Shown in pieces: positions 45,206 through 56,350 of a stretch of 64,000 nt of DNA. Origin of the DNA: Ryuthela nishihirai (lineage: Eukaryota > Arthropoda > Arachnida > Araneae > Heptathelidae). The notes under the pieces were generated by a model. The model worked only from the letters and a program-made list of their open reading frames with translations, was not told the origin of the DNA and searched no databases. The DNA is taken from NCBI GenBank assembly GCA_038380435.1, contig JAWZYU010000005.1, forward strand, positions 32,386,001 through 32,450,000, read 5' to 3'. The translations under genes and the position numbers were made by a program. How positions within the stretch are numbered: the stretch's first letter is position 1; each line of letters opens with the position of its first letter.

Positions 45206-45763
45206 GTAGTAGTATCTTTTATTTCCATTTATATTAAATTATGATACAATATAAGTATTTACAAAAATTTTGGAAATATACAACTCCACAAGAGTTCATA
45301 GACTCGCACGCGGAGTATAAGGTTAAAATAAAAAACATATATAAACATTAGAAACAACATTTTAAGTATATTACCATATTAATATTTTCTGTCATGGTTA
45401 CATCAACAACATAGTAACAGAATCAATAATAAACTCTAAATACATCAATTTTTATTCAAAAATTTAACATCCTAAAGAGCAAACAAATAAAAAGAAAATT
45501 TTACAATCATAAATATAGGGAAAAACCCTCCAACCTAAAGAAATTTTTCTATATCATCTATATTACAAATCCAATCTCTTAGTTTTCAAGAAAACGTAAA
45601 AGAATTTATTTCATCCTTTATAGTTTCAGGTAAACTGTTAAATATTTTAGGCGCCAAAAATATATAATATTTTTGTGTAATAGTTTTCTTCGGAAGTGGT
45701 ACAATGAAATTAATATGTGCACTTGTTCTGGTATTCTGCATTACATTTTTAATGTCACTTTCT

Positions 45764-46180
45764 CTATAGTGCTTTTTTTAAATATAAGATCACATTATAA
45801 ACATACATTTTCCGTAGTGGTAAAATTTGAAGATCATTATAAAAATATTCAACACTATCATATTTTCTTTTTCTTAATATACATCTAATTACTCTATTTT
45901 GAATAGTAACTAAGGATTTAATATTACTATAAAACATTCCTCCCCAAGATATTATTCCATAACTTAAATATGACTTAACCCAAGCATTATATATAAGCTT
46001 TAAAAAAGTACGATTCATAAAATTTCTAATATAAAACAATTTTGGAATTATTGCATTAATTTTTTTTTATCAAATATTTAATATGTTCATTCCAATTTAA
46101 CTGACTGTCTATATATACGCCTAAATATTTATAATATTCTACTCTTTCAATTGCTTCACATGCACACTGATGTCCTAAAC
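45764..46180 (-). pseudogene. LINE ORF2 C-terminal region (broken)
   Basis: The 3' portion of the LINE coding region. 46039-45764 encodes 91 residues with YLSYGIISWGG and VIRCILR, typical of the region after the reverse transcriptase thumb in Jockey/CR1-type elements. Between 46180 and 46040 another frame encodes VEYYKYLGVYID, a common LINE motif (KYLGV). The pieces are separated by frameshifts and stops, so no product is expected. Downstream is the 3' UTR; upstream is the catalytic fragment. Confidence 0.8.
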
Positions 46181-46203
46181 AGTTTACAGAATGATATAAT
46201 AAT

Positions 46204-46545
46204 TTATTTTTTTAACTTATCGACTTTATTACGTTTTAAATTGAAATATAAATATTTCGTTTTATTAATATTCAATAACAATTTATTTTTTAAGAACCAT
46301 TTTCTAATATTACCCAAGTCTTCATTTATTTTTTCAATTAAAATATTCTCATTGTCAGTCGCATATATCAAAGCTGTATCATCAGCAAAAGTTATTATTT
46401 TTCCTTTAAGTTCAAGATTACAAAGATCGTTTATAAAAACGTTAAATAATATTGGCCCCAACACAGAACCCTGTGGAACTCCATATTTTAGTTCAATTCC
46501 CTTACTAAACAAGTTTACCATTTTTACTCTTTGAATTCTTTTTCA
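46204..46545 (-). pseudogene. reverse transcriptase palm fragment with FADD box
   Basis: A 105-residue open stretch (46521-46204) holds YGVPQGSVLGPILF (residues 13-26) and the catalytic FADD box (residues 45-48), then IRKWFLKNKLLLNINKTKY. This is the palm domain of a non-LTR reverse transcriptase, which copies RNA into DNA at a nicked target. It should continue the preceding fragment but lies in another frame. Just upstream, the frame reads WLETY followed by a stop, so there is a nonsense mutation as well as the frameshift. Not functional. Confidence 0.88.
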
Positions 46546-46591
46546 ATATGTTTCCAACCATTTCAAAACATTTCCTCGAATTCCAGCCATT

Positions 46592-47672
46592 TCAGGTTTT
46601 TTTTATCAGCAAATCATGCGAAACCGAGTCAAACGCTATTTTGATGTCCAAAAATAGCACAACAGTTTTCAAATTATCTTTTATAGATCTGTATACTGTG
46701 GAAGACAATTGTAATATAGCATCCTCAGTAGCTACATTTTTTTTCAACCCATACTGATGATCAGAAAAAAATTTAATTCTATTCAAGAAATTTAAAATTC
46801 TAGTTTTAAGTAGCTTTTCGAAAATCTTTGAAAAAACTGAGAGCAAGGATATCGGTCTGTAATTTGCGATCTCTAAATATTCACCTCCTTTATATATTGG
46901 GACAACGGTTGAATCTTTCAAAATCGAGGGAAAACATCCAGATGATAACGATAAGTTAAATAGGTAACATAATATATCTACAATATAACTTTTTATCTCT
47001 TTTAGTGTCTCCACAGATATCTGATCACTTCCAACTGCTTTTCCTAATTTTAATGATGCAATAACTGCAAAAATCTCATTCTCTGATATACAATCAATAA
47101 AAATAGAATTTTGAGATGAAATCGATTTATGACTTTCATTATCAGCATAATCAGGAATTTCCTTTACAAGATTACCAACAATTTCTGTATAATAGGTATT
47201 AAATTTATCAATAAACAACACAGGATTTTCATTGAAAGAATAAATAATATCATTTATTTTTATTTCTGAAGGGGACATTAAGTTCTTTTGCTGTCTACCA
47301 GACAAATCATTTATAATTTTCCGATATTGTTTAGTATCACCGTCACTATCTAAAAATTTTGCAATGTAATACTTTGACTTTGCTTCTTTGATTAATTTTA
47401 ATATTAAGTTTCTGTATTTTCTAAAATAATTATTTAGGTTTGTATTAAATGGTTGATTTTTACTCAACTTATATAACTTATTTTTCTTTTTAATAGAATT
47501 TAAAAGAGCATTTGTTATCCATGGTTTCAACCTCTTTTCTCTATTCTTTAAATATATAGTTTCTTTTGATAACTCTATCATTTCCTGCAATTTCAATAAA
47601 AATAATCTGAATGAAGCATTTACATCATTTTCCATTTTAATTTCATTCCAGTCATCAGGAGCTGTTTCTATT
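46592..47672 (-). pseudogene. reverse transcriptase N-terminal part, frameshifted
   Basis: 347 residues from the first Met at 47635. PWIT (39-42) marks the linker after the missing endonuclease. GKAVGSDQIS (198-207), NYRPISLL (258-265) and FLDIKIAFDSV (328-338) are reverse transcriptase boxes; D330 is the first catalytic aspartate. The usual Lys of the (S/K)KAFD box is Ile, which would be expected to impair function. The frame is lost at an A-rich run near 46598-46605, and the FADD box lies in a different frame downstream. The Met is probably not the original start, because the frame is open for 12 codons before it. Confidence 0.9.
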
Positions 47673-47877
47673 TATATATATATTTTCTATTTATATGTAT
47701 ATTTGATATATAATCTTTTGGAACAAAAACAGTTAAGTCACTGCTCGTCAGCAGTGAAATCTGACCTCATAATATAAAATAATTTAGTCCTTACGAATAT
47801 GCATTTTATTCATGAATATTTTAAAATTGATTACCAGATTTAATTAAATAACTACATATTTAAAAAATTAATTCTTC

Positions 47878-48264
47878 GGGTAGGGTTGTTTTACCTCTGA
47901 GCGGCACTTTTTTTGCACACCATGGGCTAAATGGCCAGGTCACATGGACCCCGAAGGCTCAGAGAAGGTTGGGGGAGGGGACCCACTGGAACAGCTGTTG
48001 GGAGACAGATGGTAGCCTCCCGTCAAGGCCATCCAGCGTGTTCTTTAACGTGCACAGGGTATGGCTCTCCCGCACACGGAGCCACGGGTTAACGTCCCAT
48101 CCGACGGACGGCGGCCTTTCCAAGCCCATCGGTGTCCCCTACTGACCGTGGGCAGGGCGGGGAATTTTGCGGAGATAAATCTCAACGCTGACCCAGCTGG
48201 GACTCGAACCTGGGAACTACAGATTACGAGCCTGGCGCGCTACTGACTGAGCCACCCCCGCCCC
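47878..48264 (-). mobile_element. SINE-A, full length
   Basis: TSD TAATTCTTC (47869-47877 and 48265-48273). Confidence 0.94.
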
Positions 48265-48273
48265 TAATTCTTC

Positions 48274-49033
48274 AGTTACTGCCACTGTCCAGCATGATAT
48301 AGGAGGCTTTGGTTCTGGACAATTGCAGGGTTAGGCAGCACACGCCATACTGTGCTTTAAAAGAGTACTTTTCGGTTACAAGAGAAACAAAAAAAATCAT
48401 AAAACTGGAGAGAGGAGACATCTAAATGTTAAATTCATTCCGAACATCATTAGCAGAAGTTGGACGTGAATAGCCTTTAAATAGTTGGAACTGATGACTT
48501 CTGTTTCGCGGATCACATGTTGGTTAGCTGTTTCTCAACACGTCAAAGGACAATAAATTGCGCGAGCCGTTAATCGCCGCAACCCCCCGAAACAGCACGG
48601 CTTCATAAAACTCCCATTAGAGATTTTCTGTTTTGTTTTAATGATTCCTTTGCTTTCGTTGGCAAACAACAATCGAGAATTAGTTGATGCCTATTCTCAT
48701 TTATTCCCATTTATTGAGGTCTGAATTGTTCCCCAGTTAATGTTTTTTCCTCCTTTCGTGCAGACCAATTTAACCATTAAAACTTTCACAGCTAATAAAT
48801 TAATCTTCGCCATTGCGAATTGCATTCTTGATTAAAATCTGAAGATTGCAAAGTGTTAGGATCGGAATTAGAAGATTCTTTGTTAATGCTTATTATAGTC
48901 GCACTTTCTAGCAGTATTATTGTTACATCCCAGAGTTTATTATTAAAGTGATGGATATACTTTGATAATACTTAAATCATTTTATCATTTTATATTTTAT
49001 GAGTTATATATTCATGATTTATAGGACACCGTA
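48274..49033. other. unique region, no gene recognised
   Basis: 48480-48850 is repeat-free and holds several TTAAT/TAATTA-type cores. Any regulatory role is speculation. Confidence 0.3.
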
Positions 49034-49045
49034 TGCATTGTACAG

Positions 49046-49438
49046 GGTTGGGTTGTTTTACCTCTGAGCGGCACTTTTTTGCACACTATGGGCTAAATGG
49101 CCAGGTCACATGGACCCCGAAGGCTCAGAGAAGGTTGGGGGAGGGAACCCACTGGAATAGCTGTTGGGAGACAGATGATAGCCTCCCGTCAAGGCCATCC
49201 AGCGTGTTCTTTAACGTGCACAGGGTATGGCTCTCCCGCACGCGGGGCCACGTACGACGGACGCACGACTCCGCACGACGGGCGGCGGCCTTTCCAAGCC
49301 CATTGGTGTCCCCTACTGACCGTGTGCAGGGCGGGGAATTTTGCGGAGATAAATCTCAACGCTGACCCAGCTGGGACTCGAACCTGGGAAGTACAGATTA
49401 CGAGCCTGGCGCCCTACCGACTGAGCCACCCCCGCCCC
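49046..49438 (-). mobile_element. SINE-A, full length, with a local rearrangement
   Basis: Perfect TSD TGCATTGTACAG (49034-49045 and 49439-49450). At about 49250-49280 the usual CCACGGCTTAACGTCCCATC is replaced by a CGACGGACGCACGACTCCGC stretch, apparently slippage on CGACGG. Confidence 0.94.
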
Positions 49439-49693
49439 TGCATTGTACAGAGAGTAGCTTTTAGTGTGCAGGGGAAAATAGTACTAATTGCACTGTTTAG
49501 TTATTGACAAATACAACTTAAACACATTAAAAACTTTTTTTTAAAATATTTTTCTTAAAAATGCATAAAAGAAACATTCAAATTAAAATTAGTTTTTTTT
49601 TTCATTTCTAGCTATTTTGGTTTAGAAGAGCAGATGTGCGCTGACCTTTTGCCCTAATAAGAAGTAATAGTACATTTAATATTTACATTGTTA

Positions 49694-50065
49694 CAGGCCC
49701 GGATCTAGAAAAAATATAGGGGAATGGGGACAAGAAACTCAGTCTAGTCGAAAAAAAGGTAAAGTTGGGGGGAGGAGACTGGATCGATCCCCGGGTAAGG
49801 CATGGATGTATGTGTCGTTTTTCTGCTGAGGTCCTGCCATCCTCTCAGACCTTCTACTCTGGCATATAAATTGACAGGTTCCTGTCAGACCTCTGTGGCA
49901 AGCAGCTGCTTGAGGGGTATTTATTTATTTTTTTTATTACATTCTTCCCGTTTCAGAGGTTTTTAAAAAAAATTTTAAAATGCACGAAATATACAATTTT
50001 GCCTCTATTACCCTTATTAACATTTTCAAGGAGGGGGGATTCCCCCCTACCTATATCCGGTCCTG
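49694..50065. mobile_element. hAT-like non-autonomous element carrying SINE-B
   Basis: Perfect 8-bp TSD CATTGTTA (49686-49693 and 50066-50073). Inverted ends CAGGCCCGGATCTAG and CAGGACCGGATATAG, followed by G runs on each inner side. A SINE-B tail part sits inside at the position matching 26405-26902. Confidence 0.88.
49781..49935 (+). mobile_element. SINE-B, 5'-truncated, inside a hAT-like element
   Basis: Starts at the B-box end (CCCCGGGTAAGGCATGG) and runs to the ATTT-type tail. The A-box part is missing. Confidence 0.88.
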
Positions 50066-50257
50066 CATTGTTATGTAGATCTTAATCAAACCATATGGCA
50101 GAAGGCAATAAGAACTATTGAAAAGCCTAATTTAAGTAAATCCAAATATTGCTTTAATTGAAGAACACGTGAGCAGGAGACAAATAACCTACTATGGTAT
50201 AAAATGCTACGGATGGCCGCAGTATGAAAAGTAGGTATTCTCATCCCCGAGATAAAA

Positions 50258-50469
50258 CGTTAAGCCGTGGCCCCGTGTGCGGGAGAGCCATACCCTGTGC
50301 ACGTTAAAGAACACGCTGGATGCCTTGACGGGAGGCTACCATCTGTCTCCCAACAGCTGTTCCAGTGGGTCCCTTCCCCCAACCTTCTCTGAGCCTTCGG
50401 GGTCCATGTGACCTGGCCATTTAGCCCATGGTGTGTAAAAAAGTGCCGCTCAGAGGTAAAACAACCCAA
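50258..50469 (+). mobile_element. SINE-A, 5'-truncated
   Basis: Starts at CGTTAAGCCGTGGCC in the central block. TSD CCCCGAGATAAAA (50245-50257 and 50470-50482). Confidence 0.93.
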
Positions 50470-50482
50470 CCCCGAGATAAAA

Positions 50483-50849
50483 AAAAATCTGAATTACCTT
50501 CCTACTCCCAAAATAAAATATTATGAATTTATGGAATGACAAAATTGTGCAATGAAATATTTACCACAAAAAATAATGTAACCGCGAAGCATATAATATA
50601 CACAAAAAAAAGCAGCAGCTATATATTGAAATGAAAATCGCAAAATGAATATCATTAATAATAATAAGTGTTAGATATAATATGAGTTTGGAATATATTC
50701 TGTATGTGTATTTATTAAGAATAAAGTTGCAATACTTTTAACGTATCACAGGTAGATTAAAAGATTTATAAGACACTTTTTAAGGGAATTTTTCGAGGAG
50801 AAAATGCAGTGGTTAGTTTGCACTCGAGTTAGTTCTCCTCGTTCTTGTT
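50483..50849. other. AT-rich sequence, nothing recognised
   Basis: No gene, RNA gene or repeat recognised. Confidence 0.4.
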
Positions 50850-51094
50850 ATGGAAAGGCCGCCGTCCGTCGGATGGGACGTTAAGCCGTGGCCCCGTGTG
50901 CGGGAGAGACATACCCTGTGCACGTTAAAGAACACGCTGGATGGCCTTGACGGGAGGCTACCATCTGTCTCCTAACAGCTATTCTAGTGGGTCCCCTCCC
51001 CCAACCTTCTCTGAGCCTTCGGGGTCCATGTGACTGGCCATTTAGCCCATGGTGTGCAAAAAAGTGTCGCTCAGAGATAAAATAACCCAACCTT
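50850..51094 (+). mobile_element. SINE-A, 5'-truncated
   Basis: Starts at GGAAAGGCCGCCGTCCGTCG and ends AAAATAACCCAACC. No convincing TSD. Confidence 0.9.
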
Positions 51095-51195
51095 TGCTTT
51101 GGAAGCTGCCTTGACTTCTTTAATCGGTTTCTTAAGAGCTCTCCTATGGCTGCCCTTTCCAAATCTCCTCTAAAATTATTGTGACAAAAAAACTA

Positions 51196-51263
51196 TTGTG
51201 ACCTGGCCATTTAGACCATTTTCTGCACGATAGTGAAGCTGTCAGGTAAAACATTCCAACTCT
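51196..51263 (+). mobile_element. SINE-A, tail-only relic
   Basis: TGTGACCTGGCCATTTAGAC to GGTAAAACATTCCAAC, diverged. Confidence 0.75.
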
Positions 51264-51551
51264 AAATTGAAAGCAGTTTCTGCTGAATATCTCTTCAAAG
51301 AATAGAAAAGGCATATATTTAAAACACTCAGTTTTTTTTTTCAAGAAGATTCTATTTATTTAAATTTAGAAGATTTTATTTAAATAAAAAATTAGAAGAA
51401 ATTTAGAAGATTTTATTTTAATAAATTACATTTTTTACTGTCAGCTAAACAAAGCAACATTAAAAAAAGAATACAATGCCTCGGTAGAAATAATGAAACG
51501 AGTTTTAATCCCTTTTATATTTCATTAAAGAAATGGAAATGTTAAGTACTT

Positions 51552-51755
51552 TAAATAAAAATAAAATAAATACCCCCTCAAGCAGCTGCTTGCCACAGAG
51601 GTCTGACAGGAGCCTGTCAGCTTATATGCCAAAGTAAAAAGTCTGAGAGGATGGCAGGACCTCAGCAGAAAAACAACCCACACATCCATGCCTTACCCGG
51701 GGCTCGAACCCAGGTCCCTTAGATCAGTAGACAAGCGTGCTATCAACTCGGTAAT
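51552..51755 (-). mobile_element. SINE-B, near full length
   Basis: Tail (AAAATAAA) to ATCAACTCGGTAA. The head is mutated. Flanks TAAGTACTTTA and TAAGTATTTTA may be a diverged TSD. Confidence 0.88.
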
Positions 51756-51814
51756 AAATGGCTAAGTATTTTAGCTGTTCTAACTTTACTTCATGACTTA
51801 TGAAGTGAATTTAT

Positions 51815-51973
51815 AAAATAAATAAATAAATACCCCCTCAAGCAGCTGCTTGCCACAGAGGTCTTACAGGAGCCTGTCAGTTTATATGCCAAAGTAAAAG
51901 ATCTGAGAGGATGGCAGGACCTCAGCAGAAAAATAACACATACATCCATGCCTTATCCGGGGCTCGAACCTAG
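51815..51973 (-). mobile_element. SINE-B, lacking the head
   Basis: Runs from the ATAAATAAATAAATA tail to the B box (GGGGCTCGAACCTAG). Confidence 0.88.
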
Positions 51974-51989
51974 CAATAGCTAAAGTACT

Positions 51990-52025
51990 TGCCGTCCCAT
52001 GGGTGAGTGGTTAGCACGCTTGGCT
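51990..52025 (+). mobile_element. SINE-B head fragment in opposite orientation
   Basis: GCCGTCCCATGGGTGAGTGG to CGCTTGGCT, an isolated A-box end facing the headless copy beside it. Confidence 0.8.
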
Positions 52026-52098
52026 GTTGCTAAATTCACTTCATGAAATTATGAACGTATTTTTATTCTGATGTATTTTTATTCGTGATTCTGTCATA

Positions 52099-52401
52099 TT
52101 CCGCAAAATTCCCCGCCCTGCCCACGGTCAGTAGGGGACACCGATGGGTTTGGAAAGACCGCCGTCCGTCGGATGGGACGATAAGCCGTGGCCCCGTGTG
52201 CGGGAGAGACATACCCTGTGCACGTTAAAGAACACGCTGGATGGCCTTGACGGGAGGCTATCATCTATCTCCCAACAGCTGTTCCAGTGGGTCCCCTCCC
52301 CCAACCTTCTCTGAGCCTTCGGGGTCCATGTGACCTAGCCATTTAGCCCATGGTGTGCAAAAAAGTGCCGCTCAGAGGTAAAACAACCCAAAACAACAAA
52401 A
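52099..52401 (+). mobile_element. SINE-A, 5'-truncated
   Basis: Starts at CCGCAAAATTCCCCGCCC just after the tRNA-like head. TSD GATTCTGTCATA (52087-52098 and 52402-52413 approximately). Confidence 0.92.
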
Positions 52402-52413
52402 GATTCTGTCATA

Positions 52414-52804
52414 AATGAAGTCCCAAAACGCAAATCTAAAAATAAGGCGCATTTAATCATAGAATATAAGAAAATATAAGATGTTACATATCGCTTTTTT
52501 TTCTTTTTAAATGATCCCGTTGCTCCGATAATTTAAGAGAGTTTCAGATTTCTCTTACAGGACATTGGAGTTTTGTTTGGCTATTGATGCCACCAAGTTA
52601 CTTCATCTGGCTTTTTCGTGGATGTTTAAGGGATATCCCACATTTTCTACCGATGAATGTTTGACGTTGAACAGTTTAGCTACACAGATCTCCGACGTTT
52701 TCGAAAGTGGGTTAACGCTTGTATTAGTATTATACTCTTCGAAATTAATATACAGGGTAAATGTAAATTTCAAGCTTGAAACATTTATAGCTTTATTTGT
52801 CTCG
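52414..52804. other. unique sequence, no gene recognised
   Basis: An 80-codon open frame (52565-52807, plus) shows no recognisable motif. Confidence 0.4.
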
Positions 52805-52815
52805 TGAAAGAAAGG

Positions 52816-53198
52816 GTTGGGTTGTTTTACCTCTGAGCGGCGCTTTTTTACACACCATGGGTTAAATGGCTAGGTCACAAGGACCCCGAAGGCTCAGAGA
52901 AAGTTGGGGAAGGGGACCCACTGGAACAGCTTTTGGGAGACAGATGGTAGCCTCCCGTCAAGGCCATCCAGCGTGTTCTTTAACGTGCACAGGGTATGGC
53001 TCTCCTGTACACGGCGTCACGGCTTAACGTCCCATCCGACGGACGGCGGCCTTTCCAAATCCATCGGTATTCCCTATTGACCGTGGACAGGGCGAGGAAT
53101 TTTGCGGAGATAAATCTCAACGCTGACCCAGCTGGGACTGAACCTGGGAACCGCAGATTACGAGCCTGGCGCGCTACCGACTGAGCCACCCCTGCCCC
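52816..53198 (-). mobile_element. SINE-A, full length
   Basis: Perfect TSD TGAAAGAAAGG (52805-52815 and 53199-53209). Confidence 0.94.
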
Positions 53199-53280
53199 TG
53201 AAAGAAAGGCAAATGACATGACAATGAAGGGAACAAAATCTAGTTTGCATATGCTCAATATGAGCACCGAACTTGATGCG

Positions 53281-53420
53281 ACGGGGTTGGCTCATTCGGT
53301 ATACTGCCAGGCTAGTAATGTGAAGTTCCCAGGCTCCAGTCCTAATAGTGCCAGCTTTGAGATTTATCTCCGCTAAGCCTCCACCTTGCCCTCGGTCAAT
53401 AGGGGGCACCGATGAGCTTC
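53281..53420 (+). mobile_element. SINE-A, head-only old relic
   Basis: GGGGTTGGCTCATTCGGTAT to CACCGATGAGCTTC, diverged. The central domain and tail are missing. Confidence 0.8.
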
Positions 53421-53501
53421 AGAAGTGTGAGGATTTTACGTCTCTCTGACTTTTATTTACGGTTGATTGTTAGTTCGTGTGCTCGGCTCAAAAGGTAGCG
53501 T

Positions 53502-53890
53502 TGGGTTGGCTTGTTTTACCTCTGAGCGACACTTTTTTGCACACCATGGGCTAAATGGCCAGGTCACAAGGACCCCGAAGGCTCAGAGAAGGTTGGGGGA
53601 GGGGACCCACTGGAACAGCTGTTGGGAGACAGATGGTAGCCTCCCGTCAAGGCCATCCAGCGTGTTCTTTAACGTGCACAGGGTATGTCTCTCCCGCACA
53701 CGGGGCCACGGCTTAACGTAGCATCCGACGGACGGCGGCCTTTCCAAGCCCATCGGTGTCCCCTACCTACCGTGGGCAGGGCGGGTAATTTTTTGCGGAG
53801 ATAAATCTCAACGCTGACCCAGCTGGGACTCGAACCTGGGAACTACAGATTACGAGCCTGGCGCGCTACCGACTGAGCCACCCCCGCCCC
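53502..53890 (-). mobile_element. SINE-A, full length
   Basis: Complete copy from GTTGGGTTGGCTTGTTTTAC to CCACCCCCGCCCC. No TSD resolved. Confidence 0.93.
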
Positions 53891-54292
53891 GTATCACCAG
53901 TGAAGGAGGCAGAAGTATCGATTATTTATTCACACAAGGCATCTCGGCCCACAGGAGTCACAGGGCGTTTCGGCCAGCAGAAAATAGTCTTGTCCTCGAC
54001 GAAGCTGCGTCTTGCCTCCTTCCAAGTCACGTGTCTTTTTCTCCAACTGCCAAGTCACCCCCGACTCAAGGTAATCACTTGCCCTTCGGTCAGGTGACAA
54101 TCCGCATCGTCACCCAATAAAGTCAACTCCCCGCTGTTCACTGGCTCTCTTCGGTACCTTTTACAGGTAAGGAACACTTATACCGGTGTCATAGCAATAA
54201 AACTTTAACTCAGCATGTCCCGGCCTTTATAGTGCTTGAGGATTAAATCTAGGCATTGCAAGGACCGCACAGACAGATTTATGCCTTTTGTT
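53891..54292. other. unique sequence next to the 47-bp array
   Basis: Less AT-rich than average. A 65-codon open frame at 53900-54097 is unrecognised. Confidence 0.4.
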
Positions 54293-55261
54293 CCCTGTTG
54301 TTGATTACACAAATTGAAGTACTTACACAAAATGAAGTACCCTGTTGTTGATTACACAAATTGAAGTATTTACACAAAATGAAGTACCCTGTTGTTGATT
54401 ACACAAATTGAAGTACTTACACAAAATGAAGTACCCTGTTGTTGATTACACAAATTGAAGTATTTACACAAAATGAAGTACCCTGTTGTTGATTACACAA
54501 ATTGAAGTACTTACACAAAATGAAGTACCCTGTTGTTGATTACACAAATTGAAGTACTTACACAAAATGAAGTACCCTGTTGTTGATTACACAAATTGAA
54601 GTACTTACACAAAATGAAGTACCCTGTTGTTGATTACACAAATTGAAGTACTTACACAAAATGAAGTACCCTGTTGTTGATTACACAAATTGAAGTACTT
54701 ACACAAAATGAAGTACCCTGTTGTTGATTACACAAATTGAAGTACTTACACAAAATGAAGTACCCTGTTGTTGATTACACAAATTGAAGTACTTACACAA
54801 AATGAAGTACCCTGTTGTTGATTACACAAATTGAAGTACTTACACAAAATGAAGTACCCTGTTGTTGATTACACAAATTGAAGTACTTACACAAAATGAA
54901 GTACCCTGTTGTTGATTACACAAATTGAAGTACTTACACAAAATGAAGTACCCTGTTGTTGATTACACAAATTGAAGTACTTACACAAAATGAAGTACCC
55001 TGTTGTTGATTACACAAATTGAAGTACTTACACAAAATGAAGTACCCTGTTGTTGATTACACAAATTGAAGTACTTACACAAAATGAAGTACCCTGTTGT
55101 TGATTACACAAATTGAAGTACTTACACAAAATGAAGTACCCTGTTGTTGATTACACAAATTGAAGTACTTACACAAAATGAAGTACCCTGTTGTTGATTA
55201 CACAAATTGAAGTACTTACACAAAATGAAGTACCCTGTTGTTGATTACACAAATTGAAGTA
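54293..55261. repeat. 47-bp tandem array, 20 full units plus 29 bp
   Basis: Exact period of 47 bp: CCCTGTTGTTGATTACACAA, then ATTGAAGTACTTACACAAAA, then TGAAGTA. Copies 2 and 4 carry TATTTAC in place of TACTTAC; all others look identical. Each unit holds two near-identical halves (ACACAAATTGAAGTA and ACACAAAATGAAGTA). No spacers. The homogeneity implies recent expansion. Confidence 0.97.
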
Positions 55262-55287
55262 ATATAAGCAGGATTAGGCTGCCAGAT

Positions 55288-55484
55288 CCTGATAGAAAGG
55301 TCGCCATCTGTCGTATGGGACGTAAAGCCATACCCTGTGCTCGTTAAAGAACACGCTGGATGGCCCAGACGATAGGCCAGTTTGTCCAGTGAACCCCTTC
55401 CTCCAGCCTCTGTGAGTCCTTGTGACCCGGCCATTTAGCTCACTAAGTGCAAAAAAAGTGCAGCTCAGAAGTAAAACAGCCCAA
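55288..55484 (+). mobile_element. SINE-A, 5'-truncated, diverged
   Basis: GAAAGGTCGCCATCTGTCG to GTAAAACAGCCCAAC. Starts 26 bp after the 47-bp array. Confidence 0.85.
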
Positions 55485-55856
55485 CATGATGCGGCAAAGA
55501 TCCGAAAGAAATTGAATCATATCTATGGAGTATATCACGAGTCACTTGGATGAAGCGATAGTAATCTCGTCCTTTTGTTAAGTGGTTAATTGTGGTAATG
55601 GCAGGGGATAAACTGCATCTTTAATGAAACCCCAGAGAAAGAATTCGTGTGGGTGTTAGTTCCGAGGAATAACAGTCTCCAAGAATGCGGATTTAGATAA
55701 TCTCACTTGCTGCAAGGTAATGGAGAGCTCTGCATGGTCTTGTTGAAATTAATTCTTCCTCGTGGTCATCTAGCAAAACGTTCTTAAACCTTACAGATAC
55801 AAGACACATGGAACTGTCTTTCAATATGTGGTTTTTTAAATATAGATTAAATGGGT
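55485..55856. other. unique sequence, nothing recognised
   Basis: No gene or repeat recognised. Confidence 0.4.
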
Positions 55857-55869
55857 ATTGGAAATATAA

Positions 55870-56069
55870 ATAATAAATACCCCCTCAAGCAGCTGCTTGC
55901 CACAGAGGTCTGACAGGAGCCTGTCAGTTTATATGCCACAGTAGAAGATCTGAGAGGATGGCAGGACCTCAGCAGAAAACAACACGAACATCCATGCCTT
56001 ACCCGGGGCTCGAACCCAGGTCACGTAGATCAGTAGCCAAGCGCGCTAACCACTCGGTCACGGGACGGC
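55870..56069 (-). mobile_element. SINE-B, full length
   Basis: Perfect TSD ATTGGAAATATAA (55857-55869 and 56070-56082). Confidence 0.94.
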
Positions 56070-56350
56070 ATTGGAAATATAATTTCCAGCAAAACAATTA
56101 GCACAACTAACTGTGCTGTGCAACTTGTAGTGAAATTATGGTTGATATCGTATAAAATAGTCTCGTTGCAGAAATAACTGGAGAGTATTTCACTGTGTAA
56201 ACCTGACTTTATTTAGCACACTTTTTTATGATATACTGTAGGATCAACAAAAATGAATTAAAAGATAAAAAGGGATTGGCAGAGGGGATGCGATCAGATG
56301 CTCCGGCTGATACCCGTCTCGTGATCAAACCAGGAGCTCGAGGACGACGG

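Larger units (their letters stand above)
45206..47672 (-). mobile_element. non-LTR retrotransposon (LINE), 5'-truncated, degraded
   Basis: The minus strand encodes the reverse-transcriptase half of a LINE ORF2, followed by a 3' UTR of about 500 bp ending AATAAAAGATACTACTACTA. Reading upstream of residue 1, the frame stays open for 12 codons (IETAPDDWNEIK) and stops at about 47672 in TA-rich DNA. The endonuclease domain is therefore missing, as in typical 5' truncation. Motifs place it among Jockey/CR1/I-like LINEs; the clade is not resolved. Its 3' end does not resemble either SINE tail, so it is not an obvious partner of either. No TSD resolved. Confidence 0.88.

Noticed and set aside
45206..45260. 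LINE tail as partner of SINE-B
   Set aside because: The LINE ends in ACT repeats, the SINE in ATTT repeats, with no shared 3' sequence.
54293..55261. CRISPR-like array
   Set aside because: Units are contiguous 47-bp tandem repeats with no spacers, in animal DNA.
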